A stretch of DNA of 10,789 nt from Methanobacteriota archaeon (GCA_005878665.1 VBLR01000136.1:1-10789), one strand, 5' to 3'. Numbered from the stretch's first letter, positions 1 to 6,536 are shown. Notes: generated from the sequence alone by a model not told the origin. Numbers and translations: made by a program.

Positions 1-192
1 GGCGTACCTCGCGACTTCCTCGGCGAGACGGATTGCGCTTGCGTAATCTTTGGACTTCAGCGCCCGGGCGCATTGTTTCACCAGCGGACGCGCAGGCTTC
101 ACGTCGACGCCGCGGCGTTTCGCCTGTTTCAACAACTTCAAGGCCGCCGCGATGCGCTTGAGGGCCTCCAGCATCATCGGATCCGGGACCAC
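1..192 (-). CDS. N-terminal fragment of a helix-rich hypothetical protein (runs off the left edge)
   Basis: The visible part encodes about 64 residues and continues past the window edge. It is almost entirely alpha-helical: a first helix rich in Ala, Leu and Lys, a short turn around RRGVDVKPARP, then a second helix ending SKDYASAIRLAEEVARYA. This resembles the helical-hairpin repeats (G-V-D followed by a helix, then 'gDYe-A-l-lAeeA') common in uncharacterised Thermoplasmatota proteins. That comparison is from memory, and no catalytic motif is visible. An in-frame TAG at about 217-219 limits the frame. I chose GTG at 192 because a weak TATA-like box is centred about 27 bases upstream, the spacing seen at other genes here. 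ATG at 177 (or 174) is the alternative. It lies on the same strand as the RNase P RNA and downstream of it. The reading frame is fairly secure and the function is unknown. Confidence 0.6.
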   Translation of the reverse strand, partial: MVPDPMMLEALKRIAAALKLLKQAKRRGVDVKPARPLVKQCARALKSKDYASAIRLAEEVARYA

Positions 193-442
193 AGGAGAGC
201 ACCCGAGGGAGGAACCCTATGAACTCGTTTCAAGTTTGTGCGGAAGCTTTCCGGCGGTGGGATGCGCGGCAGTCGAGCCTACCAGCGACGGCGAAGTCCC
301 ATGGGACACTGAAGAACGGTTGCACAGAGTCCCGGCCTGCCGTTGTTCTATGGAGAGTCGCAGAGGCCTTCCGCGGGAGCCTGTACGCGCGCCAACACGC
401 GCCATCTCACCGGGATCAGTCTCTCGATGTCAATGACACGAG
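193..442. other. About 250-base stretch with no recognised gene
   Basis: This lies between the 3' end of the RNase P RNA and the start of the helix-rich gene. Open frames here have Arg/Ser/Pro-rich shadow composition and no recognisable protein motif. I see no tRNA, no SRP RNA core and no convincing box C/D or H/ACA guide. A small inverted repeat (TGTCA-A-TGACA) sits at about 429-439, just past the RNA's 3' end, and could mark processing or termination. The rest is unexplained. It may be an RNA trailer, a 5' region, or an unrecognised small RNA. Confidence 0.4.
215..223 (-). promoter_or_regulatory. Weak TATA-like box for the helix-rich gene
   Basis: The minus-strand sequence TTCATAGGG is centred 27 bases upstream of the GTG at 192. 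The spacing fits the other promoters in this window, but the box is a poor match to an archaeal TATA consensus. Its main value is in favouring GTG 192 over ATG 177 as the start. Confidence 0.3.
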
Positions 443-731
443 GGCCAGGTGGCCGCCGTACGCCCCCTTCTGTTCTGACGGCATTGGACTGAGCGTCCTA
501 CCTGGCGCACTGCGCCTGCTTGGACTTGCTCCGGTGGGGTGTCGCCGTCTCACCAGATCCCGCGTCAACGTCCTCGCCGGGCGATTCATCCTCGACGCGG
601 GCTGTGTCGTTTCTGCGCCCTTGCCGGCCCTCTCGGGCCCCTCCGCTTGCGCGGGGCCACCAACCTGGGGAGGGGGGACGTTCCTCAGCGACCCCGAAGG
701 GCCACCGTCGGCCGTCCGCGGTCTCCTGGCC
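443..731 (-). ncRNA. rnpB: RNase P RNA (catalytic RNA, archaeal type-A-like)
   Basis: This is the RNA subunit of RNase P, which removes 5' leaders from pre-tRNAs. Reading the minus strand, the 5' core GAGGAACGTCCCCC (686-673) and 3' core ACAGAAGGGGGCGTA (473-459) correspond to conserved regions I and V. They pair as helix P4: ACG-(U)-CCCCC with GGGGGCGU, keeping the bulged U. P1 joins 731-725 (GGCCAGG) to 449-443 (CCTGGCC) and continues after mismatches. P2 joins GACGGC (716-711) to GCCGTC (482-477). P3 is a nine-pair hairpin capped by TTCG (707-686). An eight-pair helix joins 601-594 to 566-559. The segment CCCCACCGGAGCAAGTCCAAGCAGG closely resembles the bacterial CCACCCGGAGCAAGGCCAAATAGG region, and CAGAAACGACAC lies in the specificity domain. 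The ends are set by P1 and are accurate to a few bases. The identity is strong because independent motifs and long-range pairings agree. Confidence 0.93.
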
Positions 732-750
732 GAGCAGCCCATTCATAGGC

Positions 751-760
751 TCCTATTTGG
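751..760 (-). promoter_or_regulatory. TATA-like box for the RNase P RNA
   Basis: The minus-strand sequence CCAAATAGGA is centred about 25 bases upstream of the P1-defined 5' end at 731. The spacing suits an archaeal promoter whose transcript starts at the mature RNA end. It is back-to-back with the transporter promoter about 55 bases away. Confidence 0.5.
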
Positions 761-806
761 ACCTAGCGACCTCGGAACGAGTCGACTCGAATCCTGCGGG
801 GGCCAA

Positions 807-816
807 ACCTATAAGC
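807..816 (+). promoter_or_regulatory. TATA box of the MFS transporter
   Basis: ACCTATAAGC, preceded by an A-rich BRE-like GCCAAA, is centred about 26 bases upstream of the GTG at 838. This spacing puts transcription initiation at or very near the start codon, so the mRNA is probably leaderless. Confidence 0.6.
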
Positions 817-837
817 AGATGTCGCATCGCCGGCGGC

Positions 838-2049
838 GTGGTTGGCGAGCGCCGCATCCTCCTGGCAAATTCTATCTACCATCTCACGAACGATGGCGCC
901 GTTACGGCCCTCGCGGGCCAGATCATCGTGTTGCAAGGCGTCTTCGGTGGCATCGGCCCCGCAGAAGTCGGCCTCCTGGGCGGGACCGGCCTCGTCGTCA
1001 CCGCGATCTTTCAGATACTGTTCGGCATCATGTCGGACCGCCGGGATCCGTCTCGATTTCTTCCGATCGGGATCGCGATCTTGGGCATCGGCTCCCTCGC
1101 CGCCTCCCTTTCGTGGAATTTCTGGTCGCTCCTGGTCATCGTCGCGCTCTCCCGGATCGGCGCGAGTTTCTATCATCCCGTCGGAATCTCGTGGATCGGA
1201 CGCGAGTTCGAAGGGCCGGCGCTCGACCACTCGATGGGATTCCAGAGCGCCTTTGGGGATGCCGGAGTCATCCTCGGAATCGCGAGCAGCGCGGTCCTCG
1301 CGGTTGCGCTCGGGTGGCAGTCGCCGTTCCTGTTGTGGGGAGGCATCAACTTGGCCGCGGTCGCCGTCGGCTTGTCGGCAAGCCGCGGGCGATCTTCGCC
1401 GCCCCACCTCGCAACGCGATCGATCTCGGATTACGTGGGCGTCCTCCGGGACGTGCGCCGGTGGTTGCTCCCCCTCGCCCTGGTCGGGGCCGTGTTCAAC
1501 ATCGTCGCCTTCTTCGGACCGCTCCTCCTGCACTCGAAGTTCGGCCTCGAGGCGAACGTCGCGGGGATCGCGGTCGCCCTCTGGATTCTGGTCGGGACCG
1601 TGGCCACGTTCTTCTTCGGCCGTCTGAGTGCCCGATTCGGCCGGTACCGAGCCCTCGTGGCATCGTTCGCGGCGCTCGGCGTCGCGACGCTCGTCGGCGG
1701 GATCATCGGGAACGTGTGGACGGTGCTGGTCGTCATGTGGACGCTCGGCTCCGCGCTCTTCCTCACCTATCCCGCGCTCTTCTCCTTCGTCTCCGAATCG
1801 AGTCATCGTCGCTTGCAAGGTGCCGCGTTCGGCCTGGTCTTTGGCTTCCAGCTCGTCGGCGGCGCGATCGGGGTCTATCTCGCGGGCGTCCTCGCGAACG
1901 CGTTTGGTTCAGATGCGGCCACGCAGACGTCCATCCCGTTCCTGTTCGCGGGGTTGCTCGGCCTTGCGGGGTTCATCGCCCTGCTTGCGGGACGTCCCCG
2001 CGTCGCGAACGCCCGGAAAGCGGGTCCGTCGCCCATTCCGCCCTTGTGA
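838..2049 (+). CDS. MFS transporter, fosmidomycin-resistance (Fsr)-like
   Basis: A 403-residue polytopic inner-membrane protein with about 12 hydrophobic helices, the normal size for the major facilitator superfamily. The N-terminus (RRILLANSIYHLTNDG) and the segment GASFYHPVGISWIG resemble the Fsr subgroup, whose characterised members export fosmidomycin and related compounds. The loop after the second helix, FGIMSDRRDPSRF, fits MFS motif A (G-x3-D-R-x2-R). A second such loop, FFFGRLSARFGRYR, begins the C-terminal half. The substrate cannot be told from sequence. The open frame extends far upstream to 520, but that extension is non-membrane shadow sequence overlapping rnpB. GTG 838 is the last sensible start and sits 26 bases after a TATA box. 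It converges with tyrS. Confidence 0.88.
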   Translation: MVGERRILLANSIYHLTNDGAVTALAGQIIVLQGVFGGIGPAEVGLLGGTGLVVTAIFQILFGIMSDRRDPSRFLPIGIAILGIGSLAASLSWNFWSLLVIVALSRIGASFYHPVGISWIGREFEGPALDHSMGFQSAFGDAGVILGIASSAVLAVALGWQSPFLLWGGINLAAVAVGLSASRGRSSPPHLATRSISDYVGVLRDVRRWLLPLALVGAVFNIVAFFGPLLLHSKFGLEANVAGIAVALWILVGTVATFFFGRLSARFGRYRALVASFAALGVATLVGGIIGNVWTVLVVMWTLGSALFLTYPALFSFVSESSHRRLQGAAFGLVFGFQLVGGAIGVYLAGVLANAFGSDAATQTSIPFLFAGLLGLAGFIALLAGRPRVANARKAGPSPIPPL

Positions 2050-2130
2050 CCATCGAGGATCGCACCCGTCTCACGTCGATTCGACCCTGTTTTGCCGAAG
2101 GGGTTACGCCTTCTCCGTGGCTAGAAAAGG
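2050..2130. other. Convergent intergenic gap (MFS / tyrS)
   Basis: An 81-base gap between two stop codons. Short T runs occur on each strand (TTTT at about 2090 on plus, and opposite AAAA at about 2125-2128 on minus). These are compatible with archaeal U-tract termination, but neither is long enough to be convincing. Confidence 0.25.
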
Positions 2131-3180
2131 TCATCCGGTCCGGAGGATGGACGTGACCGCATCGAGATTCTGCGGATGCGCCTCGAAGAACTTTCGTACC
2201 GGGACGAGCTGTTCGTTCAACCCGGCCGTGACCCCCGCCTTGAGGTCTTTCGGATGCAACTCTCCGTCCGCGTATGCCTTTGCGAGTTCGCTGAACGACT
2301 CGTAGACGACGTCGCCCCCGAACTTCGAATCTCTCGGAATCATCAACTGCCCGCGGCGAGGGAACAGGATGAGCCGCGCCAACTCGAGGACGGGATTGCC
2401 GGCCGCCTCTTTCGCGGGGCAGAACGCCTTCCCGATCTTCCGTTCGACCTCGCGCGGGCTGTCGTTCAGGAGGACGCTCGAGTCCGGTCGCGACTTCGAC
2501 ATCTTCCCTGCGACGAGATCCATGCGACCGCCGCCATCGAGGGCCGGAAGCAGCGGCGTGTGCAGCGCGACGACCTGCTTCCAACCGAGCTTCGGCGCGA
2601 CGTCGCGGTACAGCATATGCGCGTGCCGCTGGTCCATGCCGCCCAGCGCGAGGTCCAGGTCCATCCAGTGGATGTCCGCGACCTGCATCGCCGGGTAGAT
2701 CAGCTTCGACGCGTCGAGGTCCGCTTCCTCCTCCCTGCGCCCCATGATCGTGAGGGCCCGCCGGATCCGCGCGACGGTCGAGGCTTTCGAGGCCTGGATC
2801 ACGGTTTGCCAGTATTCCGGGTGGCGGACGAATTCGTTCGCGTACAGGTACTCGACGGAGTCCGGGACGCCGACCGCGCGGAATCCGTCCTTGAAATACT
2901 CCGCGCAGATCCGGAGGTTCTCGAGGTTCCTGCCGAGCTTGTCGTTGATGTACGCATGCCAGTCCGCGAGGAAGATGATCGCGTGGAATCCGGCCTGGAT
3001 CAGGTCTTCGACCTTCGACCCGATGACGAACGCCGTGCCGACGTGCATGAGGCCGGACGGCTCAAGGCCAACGTACGCCCGCGGGGTGGAGGTCCGATCG
3101 AGGAGCGTCCGCAACTCGTCGCGGGTGACGACCTCTTCGGTGCCGCGCAGCACGGTTTGGAGCCGGTCCCCCGGGGACAC
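2131..3180 (-). CDS. tyrS: Tyrosyl-tRNA synthetase, archaeal/eukaryal type
   Basis: A class I aminoacyl-tRNA synthetase that charges tRNA-Tyr in the cytoplasm. Its 349 residues are slightly longer than the compact Methanocaldococcus enzyme. The Rossmann core begins AYVGLEPSG, whose Tyr36 is expected to contact the substrate. The HIGH-type signature reads HVGT (46-49). LADWHAYIND follows, then YPAMQVADIH (162-171), with Gln166 and Asp169 matching the tyrosine-recognition residues, then GGMDQR and a clean KMSKS (226-230). The C-terminus, with FGGD and ELHPKDLKAGV, matches the archaeal family and lacks the bacterial S4 domain. The start is GTG 3180, with a TATA box 28 bases upstream, suggesting a leaderless mRNA. 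It diverges from the stomatin gene. Identification is very secure. Confidence 0.97.
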   Translation of the reverse strand: MSPGDRLQTVLRGTEEVVTRDELRTLLDRTSTPRAYVGLEPSGLMHVGTAFVIGSKVEDLIQAGFHAIIFLADWHAYINDKLGRNLENLRICAEYFKDGFRAVGVPDSVEYLYANEFVRHPEYWQTVIQASKASTVARIRRALTIMGRREEEADLDASKLIYPAMQVADIHWMDLDLALGGMDQRHAHMLYRDVAPKLGWKQVVALHTPLLPALDGGGRMDLVAGKMSKSRPDSSVLLNDSPREVERKIGKAFCPAKEAAGNPVLELARLILFPRRGQLMIPRDSKFGGDVVYESFSELAKAYADGELHPKDLKAGVTAGLNEQLVPVRKFFEAHPQNLDAVTSILRTG

Positions 3181-3202
3181 AAGCCACCGAACCTGCGCAA
3201 AC

Positions 3203-3212
3203 AGGATAAAGG
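3203..3212 (-). promoter_or_regulatory. TATA box of tyrS
   Basis: Minus-strand CCTTTATCCT, preceded by a BRE-like GAAA, is centred about 28 bases upstream of the GTG at 3180. It supports that unusual start codon and a leaderless transcript. Confidence 0.6.
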
Positions 3213-3230
3213 TTTCAATACGCGCCCGTG

Positions 3231-3245
3231 GGATTGCGGCAATCC
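3231..3245. repeat. Inverted repeat upstream of the stomatin gene
   Basis: GGATTGC-G-GCAATCC is a perfect palindrome with seven-base arms and a one-base centre. It lies in the divergent tyrS/stomatin gap, about 50 bases before the ATG at 3295. It could be an operator for a dimeric regulator or an RNA hairpin in the stomatin leader. There is no direct evidence for either. Confidence 0.4.
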
Positions 3246-3294
3246 GACAATGGCCTTAAGTCGGGGAGCGGGCATCCCGCCCGGGGGACATGGC

Positions 3295-4239
3295 ATGTGG
3301 GGAGTTGTAGGTCTGCTCGATCTCGGTTCGGTCACCACGCTCCAGGGCGCCGATCTCGTTGGCGCGGCCGTTGGCGCGTTCGTCTTTGTGATTATCGTCC
3401 TGATCTTGCTCTTCGCAAGCCTCAAGGTCGTCAAGGAGTACGAACGAATCGTGAACTTCCGCCTCGGGAAGGCCCAGGCCGAAAAGGGCCCTGGGATCGT
3501 CGTCGTCATTCCCGGGATCGACAAGCCGGTCCGCGTCGATCTACGAGAACGTTACCTGACGATTCCGCACCAGACGTGTATCACAAAAGACAACGCCCCT
3601 GTGGATGTCGACTTCATCGTGTACTTCAAAGTCGCCAGCGCCGCGGACTCCGTCATTCGAGTGAACAATTTTGAGGGAGCCGCGATGGGCATCGCGACGA
3701 CGACCCTCCGAGCCGTCATCGGCGACATCATCCTGGACGAGGTCCTCTCGAAGCGCGAGGAGATCAACGCGATCCTCCGTACGAAGCTCGACGAGGTCAC
3801 CACCCGCTGGGGCGTCAAGGTCACGAACGTCGAGATCCGGGAGATCCTCCCTCCCAAGAACGTCACGGATGCCATGATCCTCCAGATGTCCGCCGAACGG
3901 AGCCGGCGGGCCGTCGTCATTGAAGCGGACGGGAGGAAGACCGCCACGGTCACCATCGCGGAAGGGGACAAGCAGTCCGCGGTCCTCCGCGCGGAAGGCG
4001 CACGACAAGCCGCGATCTTGAACGCGGAAGGATACGCGCAGGCCCTCTTGACGATCTTCGGAGCCGCGAAAGGGGTCGACGAGAAGACGTTGATGCTGCA
4101 GTACCTGGACGCTCTCAAGGCGCTCGGCGCTGGCCCCGCGACGAAATTCATCCTGCCGCTCGAATTCACCGAGCTCATCCGGCCATTCCGGGGCGTCCTC
4201 GCGTCGGCCGAGGGAGCTGCGAGAGGGGATGACAAGTAA
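3295..4239 (+). CDS. Stomatin/prohibitin-like SPFH membrane protein
   Basis: Stomatin-type SPFH proteins form oligomeric membrane scaffolds and partner with NfeD proteins. This 314-residue product has a short N-terminal region and one transmembrane helix (about 21-41). The SPFH domain follows, starting KVVKEYERIVNFRLGK (44-59), then GPGIVVVIPGID, DNAPVDVDFIVYFKV and the helix TTTLRAVIGDIILDEVLSKREEIN. After about residue 195 comes a charged Ala/Glu-rich coiled coil (SAERSRRAVVIEADGRK). The hydrophobic tail TKFILPLEF (283-291) resembles the C-terminal segment that the Pyrococcus NfeD protease cleaves in its partner stomatin. ATG 3295 is chosen because it gives the shorter, family-like N-terminus. 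ATG 3250, in frame, would add 15 residues. The frame stays open back to 2176 only as a shadow of tyrS. It overlaps the next gene by 11 bases. Confidence 0.95.
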   Translation: MWGVVGLLDLGSVTTLQGADLVGAAVGAFVFVIIVLILLFASLKVVKEYERIVNFRLGKAQAEKGPGIVVVIPGIDKPVRVDLRERYLTIPHQTCITKDNAPVDVDFIVYFKVASAADSVIRVNNFEGAAMGIATTTLRAVIGDIILDEVLSKREEINAILRTKLDEVTTRWGVKVTNVEIREILPPKNVTDAMILQMSAERSRRAVVIEADGRKTATVTIAEGDKQSAVLRAEGARQAAILNAEGYAQALLTIFGAAKGVDEKTLMLQYLDALKALGAGPATKFILPLEFTELIRPFRGVLASAEGAARGDDK

Positions 4240-4666
4240 GAGTCCGGACCTGCCGGTATCGAGTCTCCTCGATCGGCTCTTCCTGTACGGCATCCGCTCC
4301 GTCCTCGTGGTCCTGGCCGTCGTCGCCTTCGGCATCTTCCTGATCGTCCACGGATGGCTCGTGAGCCGGTTCGACTACCTGGCATCCGGCGTCTTGATCG
4401 TGATGATCGGAGTCGGACTGGCCTTCGCATTCCAGCAGACCACGACGAAAGTCATCACCCAACGCTATTTCTCCGGAGACACGCTGGTCGGCAAGACCGG
4501 TCGCGCCGTCGTCCCCATGAAGGCCACCGGCAAAGGCGTCGTGCACGTCGAGCACGAATCGTGGAGCGCGGTCGCGGAGGACGACATCGCCCGCGGAGAG
4601 CCGGTCATTGTGACGGCCGTGGAATCCGACAACGTCACCCTCAAGGTCCGGAAGCACCGGACGTAA
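4229..4666 (+). CDS. nfeD: Short NfeD protein (two membrane helices plus OB-fold domain)
   Basis: The 145-residue product belongs to the short, protease-less NfeD type. Two hydrophobic helices (about 20-43 and 50-68) are followed by the soluble NfeD beta-barrel (OB-fold) domain. The domain shows VGKTGRAVVPM, GVVHVEHESWSAVAEDDIARGEPVIV and a terminal LKV strand. The tryptophan-containing 'h-e.W.Av...i..G..V' pattern is diagnostic for the family. NfeD domains are thought to bind or scaffold stomatin partners at the membrane. The ATG lies inside the last codons of the stomatin gene (ATGACAAGTAA), so the two are almost certainly co-transcribed and translationally coupled. It ends 12 bases from the stop of the long NfeD gene on the other strand. 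Confidence 0.9.
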   Translation: MTSKSPDLPVSSLLDRLFLYGIRSVLVVLAVVAFGIFLIVHGWLVSRFDYLASGVLIVMIGVGLAFAFQQTTTKVITQRYFSGDTLVGKTGRAVVPMKATGKGVVHVEHESWSAVAEDDIARGEPVIVTAVESDNVTLKVRKHRT

Positions 4667-4678
4667 GCGGCGGATCGA

Positions 4679-6022
4679 CTACGGCGTCGTTGGCGGTGTC
4701 GAGGACGGTTCGCCGGATTTCGTCGGTTCCGGTTCCGGCGTCGCGGCTGTGACTTGAATCTTCCCGTCTGCGACGGCCATCACACGGACCACCGATCCCT
4801 TCGGGATGAATTGATCCGACACGGCGGTCCAGTCCTCGGCCCCGACGTTGGCGACACCGTCCTTGCCAGGGACGAGGTCCGTCGACGCTCGGCCCGTCAT
4901 GTTGACGATCCGGCCGGGATCGATGAGCTTCGGCTGGGCCATGAGGGCATGCCGGATTCGCGTCAGATACAGGAACGCCACGACGAGGACGGCGCCGGTC
5001 GCGCCCAGGATCACGTACTGCACGACGCCATAGGGAGACGGCGAGTACTGGACGTTGTACGCGAGGAGGTAGGTCCCCGCGATTCCGAGGGCGATGCCGG
5101 TGATTGCGAAGAAGCCGTGTCCGGCTTTCACCTCGAGGATGACGAGGGCCGCCGCGATGATGAGGATCAAGATTCCTACGACCGACGCCTGAATCAGCTG
5201 GGCACCGAGGAATCCGAGGGCGATGAAGATGACCGCCACAACACTCAGGAACAGCGTCCGATGGAAGAGGTCGAGGACGAGCGCGATGATCCCGATCAGG
5301 ATGAAGAGGCCGTCCACGGTTGGATCGCTGACGAAGCTCAGGAATCGGTCGTAAAGGGGCTCTGAAAAGTCGGTCAGCGGCACGCCGGACAGCCCCACCT
5401 TCGAGAGGAACCCCGAGTAGGTTTCGATGAGGCCGGTGATGAGCCCGACAGATGCGGCGTCCACCGCCGTGTACGCCGTGTTGTTCGCCACCATGTCCAC
5501 GGCGGCGCTTACATTGTAGCCGTTCGCCATTGCGAGGAACGTGATTTCCTTGATCATTGCATTCTTGACGTGCTGCACTTGGCCCGGGTCGCCGCCAATG
5601 ATGTATGGTGTCGACGGTCCGATGAACGACTTGTTCGACATGTAGATCGCGTTGGTGGCGAGGGCGATATAACTCCCCGCTGACGCCGCGATGGCCGCCG
5701 GAGGGACGAACGTATAGACGGCAAGGCCGTGACTCTGCACGTCGGTGATGGATCCCACAATACTGAGCATGCTGTCGAGCAGGCCGCCAGGCGTGTTCAT
5801 GATGATGACAAGATCCTTGTTTTCCGCAATCGCCTCCTGTGAGGCGCGTTGCACGTAGTCTGCCGACCCGGGATCGACCTGAACGTTGAACGTCACGACT
5901 ATCGCACCAGTCGGCGCGGCGAGCAACCGGGGTTCGGCGGATGCTGCTCCGGCCAATATGACCGTAGCCGCGACCAACGCAAGTAGACTGGCGCCGGCGG
6001 TTGTCCTCCCAGGTTCGCCCAC
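4679..6022 (-). CDS. nfeD: Long NfeD: membrane-bound ClpP-class serine protease
   Basis: A 447-residue protein with the full-length NfeD layout. A signal peptide (about 1-29, ending GAASA) leads into an extracytoplasmic ClpP/SppA-class protease domain (about 38-205). Four or five membrane helices follow (about 236-355), then a C-terminal OB-fold NfeD domain (365-425) and a Pro/Ser/Thr/Glu-rich tail. In the protease domain, NTPGG (76-80) is the oxyanion loop, and AASAGSYIAL places the nucleophile at Ser114, matching Ser97 of Pyrococcus PH1510. Related enzymes use a Ser-Lys dyad. By remembered alignment the lysine position here is His151, with Lys153 two residues on, so activity is less certain than the fold. 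The start is GTG 6022, 26 bases after a TATA-like box. Stomatin is the likely partner. Confidence 0.92.
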   Translation of the reverse strand: MGEPGRTTAGASLLALVAATVILAGAASAEPRLLAAPTGAIVVTFNVQVDPGSADYVQRASQEAIAENKDLVIIMNTPGGLLDSMLSIVGSITDVQSHGLAVYTFVPPAAIAASAGSYIALATNAIYMSNKSFIGPSTPYIIGGDPGQVQHVKNAMIKEITFLAMANGYNVSAAVDMVANNTAYTAVDAASVGLITGLIETYSGFLSKVGLSGVPLTDFSEPLYDRFLSFVSDPTVDGLFILIGIIALVLDLFHRTLFLSVVAVIFIALGFLGAQLIQASVVGILILIIAAALVILEVKAGHGFFAITGIALGIAGTYLLAYNVQYSPSPYGVVQYVILGATGAVLVVAFLYLTRIRHALMAQPKLIDPGRIVNMTGRASTDLVPGKDGVANVGAEDWTAVSDQFIPKGSVVRVMAVADGKIQVTAATPEPEPTKSGEPSSTPPTTP

Positions 6023-6043
6023 AACAGTACAAGGCCCGCATCC

Positions 6044-6054
6044 GTAGAAAACGG
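6044..6054 (-). promoter_or_regulatory. TATA-like box of the long NfeD gene
   Basis: Minus-strand CCGTTTTCTAC is centred about 26 bases upstream of the GTG at 6022. It supports a separate, leaderless transcript for the protease gene rather than read-through from the zinc-ribbon gene 62 bases upstream. Confidence 0.45.
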
Positions 6055-6084
6055 TTTGGATGGGACTCCCGGGTCCGAGGCTGT

Positions 6085-6489
6085 CTAGGTACCGCGGAAC
6101 TTCTGCCGGATCCGTTCGACGGCGTGGCTCGTCCGCTGACGGACCTTCGTCACCGGAGGCTTGACCACCTCAACCGTCCGGTTCGCGACGTCCTGGGCGA
6201 CTTTCACGGTCTTCTCGGCGGCGGGCTGCACGGCCGCGGCGACCTCTCTCGTCGCCTTGCCCACGGCTTCGACCGCGGGCCGCAGCACCTGCACGGCCTT
6301 GTCGAACGTCGGCTGGAGTTCTCTTGCCGCGGCATCCAGCGCCGTCCGACCGTCCTCAAACGCTTGGTACACGGCCCGTTCGGCCTCGCGGACGAAGTGG
6401 TCGAATTCGCTGCGCGGGGCGCCGCACGACGGACAGTACTCGGCCTGTGCGGGCAACAGGGTTCCACATTTCGAGCAGTTCATTCCCAT
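6085..6489 (-). CDS. Zinc-ribbon protein with long amphipathic helical tail
   Basis: A small protein of about 134 residues. The N-terminus holds a short zinc ribbon, CSKCG-(about 10)-CPSCGAP, with four cysteines as CxxC-x10-CxxC. The remaining hundred or so residues are one long Ala/Val/Glu/Lys/Arg-rich helical region with repeated 'VxxAxxAV' spacing and scattered prolines, reminiscent of amphipathic, membrane-surface or apolipoprotein-like helices. It ends very basic (ERIRQKFRGT). No enzymatic motif is visible. The start could be ATG 6489, GTG 6492 or ATG 6483. A GAGG purine patch lies 8 bases before the GTG. No TATA box is visible, and the 5' end lies 45-48 bases after the taw2 stop, so it is probably translated from the taw2 transcript. 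Function unknown. Confidence 0.8.
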   Translation of the reverse strand: MGMNCSKCGTLLPAQAEYCPSCGAPRSEFDHFVREAERAVYQAFEDGRTALDAAARELQPTFDKAVQVLRPAVEAVGKATREVAAAVQPAAEKTVKVAQDVANRTVEVVKPPVTKVRQRTSHAVERIRQKFRGT

Positions 6490-6536
6490 CACCGGCGCAT
6501 CCTCAGGAACTCATCCCTCTTCAGTGTTTCGGTTCG

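Noticed and set aside
219..405. 62-residue minus-strand open frame in the gap after rnpB
   Set aside because: The product is low-complexity Arg/Ser/Gly-rich, with no motif and no promoter or ribosome-binding signal.
731..805. tRNA-like 3' end (ACTCGAATCC...GGGGGCC)
   Set aside because: The apparent T-loop lacks the conserved G53 and has unpaired T-stem positions. No complementary acceptor strand or anticodon stem lies at the right distance.
520..837. Upstream extension of the MFS reading frame (also the longer frame from 219)
   Set aside because: The added residues are Arg/Pro/Ser-rich, contain no membrane helix and overlap the RNase P RNA on the other strand. The transporter family begins near GTG 838, where a promoter is correctly spaced.
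763..1818. 351-residue minus-strand open frame opposite the MFS gene
   Set aside because: Extreme Glu/Arg/Asp richness without structure is typical of a shadow frame opposite a hydrophobic membrane-protein gene.
2176..3294. Long plus-strand open frame continuous with the stomatin gene
   Set aside because: It is the antisense shadow of tyrS in GC-rich DNA. The product there is charged and without domains, and the stomatin family starts near 3295.
3541..4430. Minus-strand open frames opposite the stomatin and short NfeD genes
   Set aside because: The composition is shadow-like (Arg/Ser/Asp-rich) and no motif is visible. The plus-strand genes have clear family features.
4754..5365. 203-residue plus-strand open frame
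   Set aside because: It is opposite the membrane part of the long NfeD gene. The highly acidic, domain-free product is a shadow.
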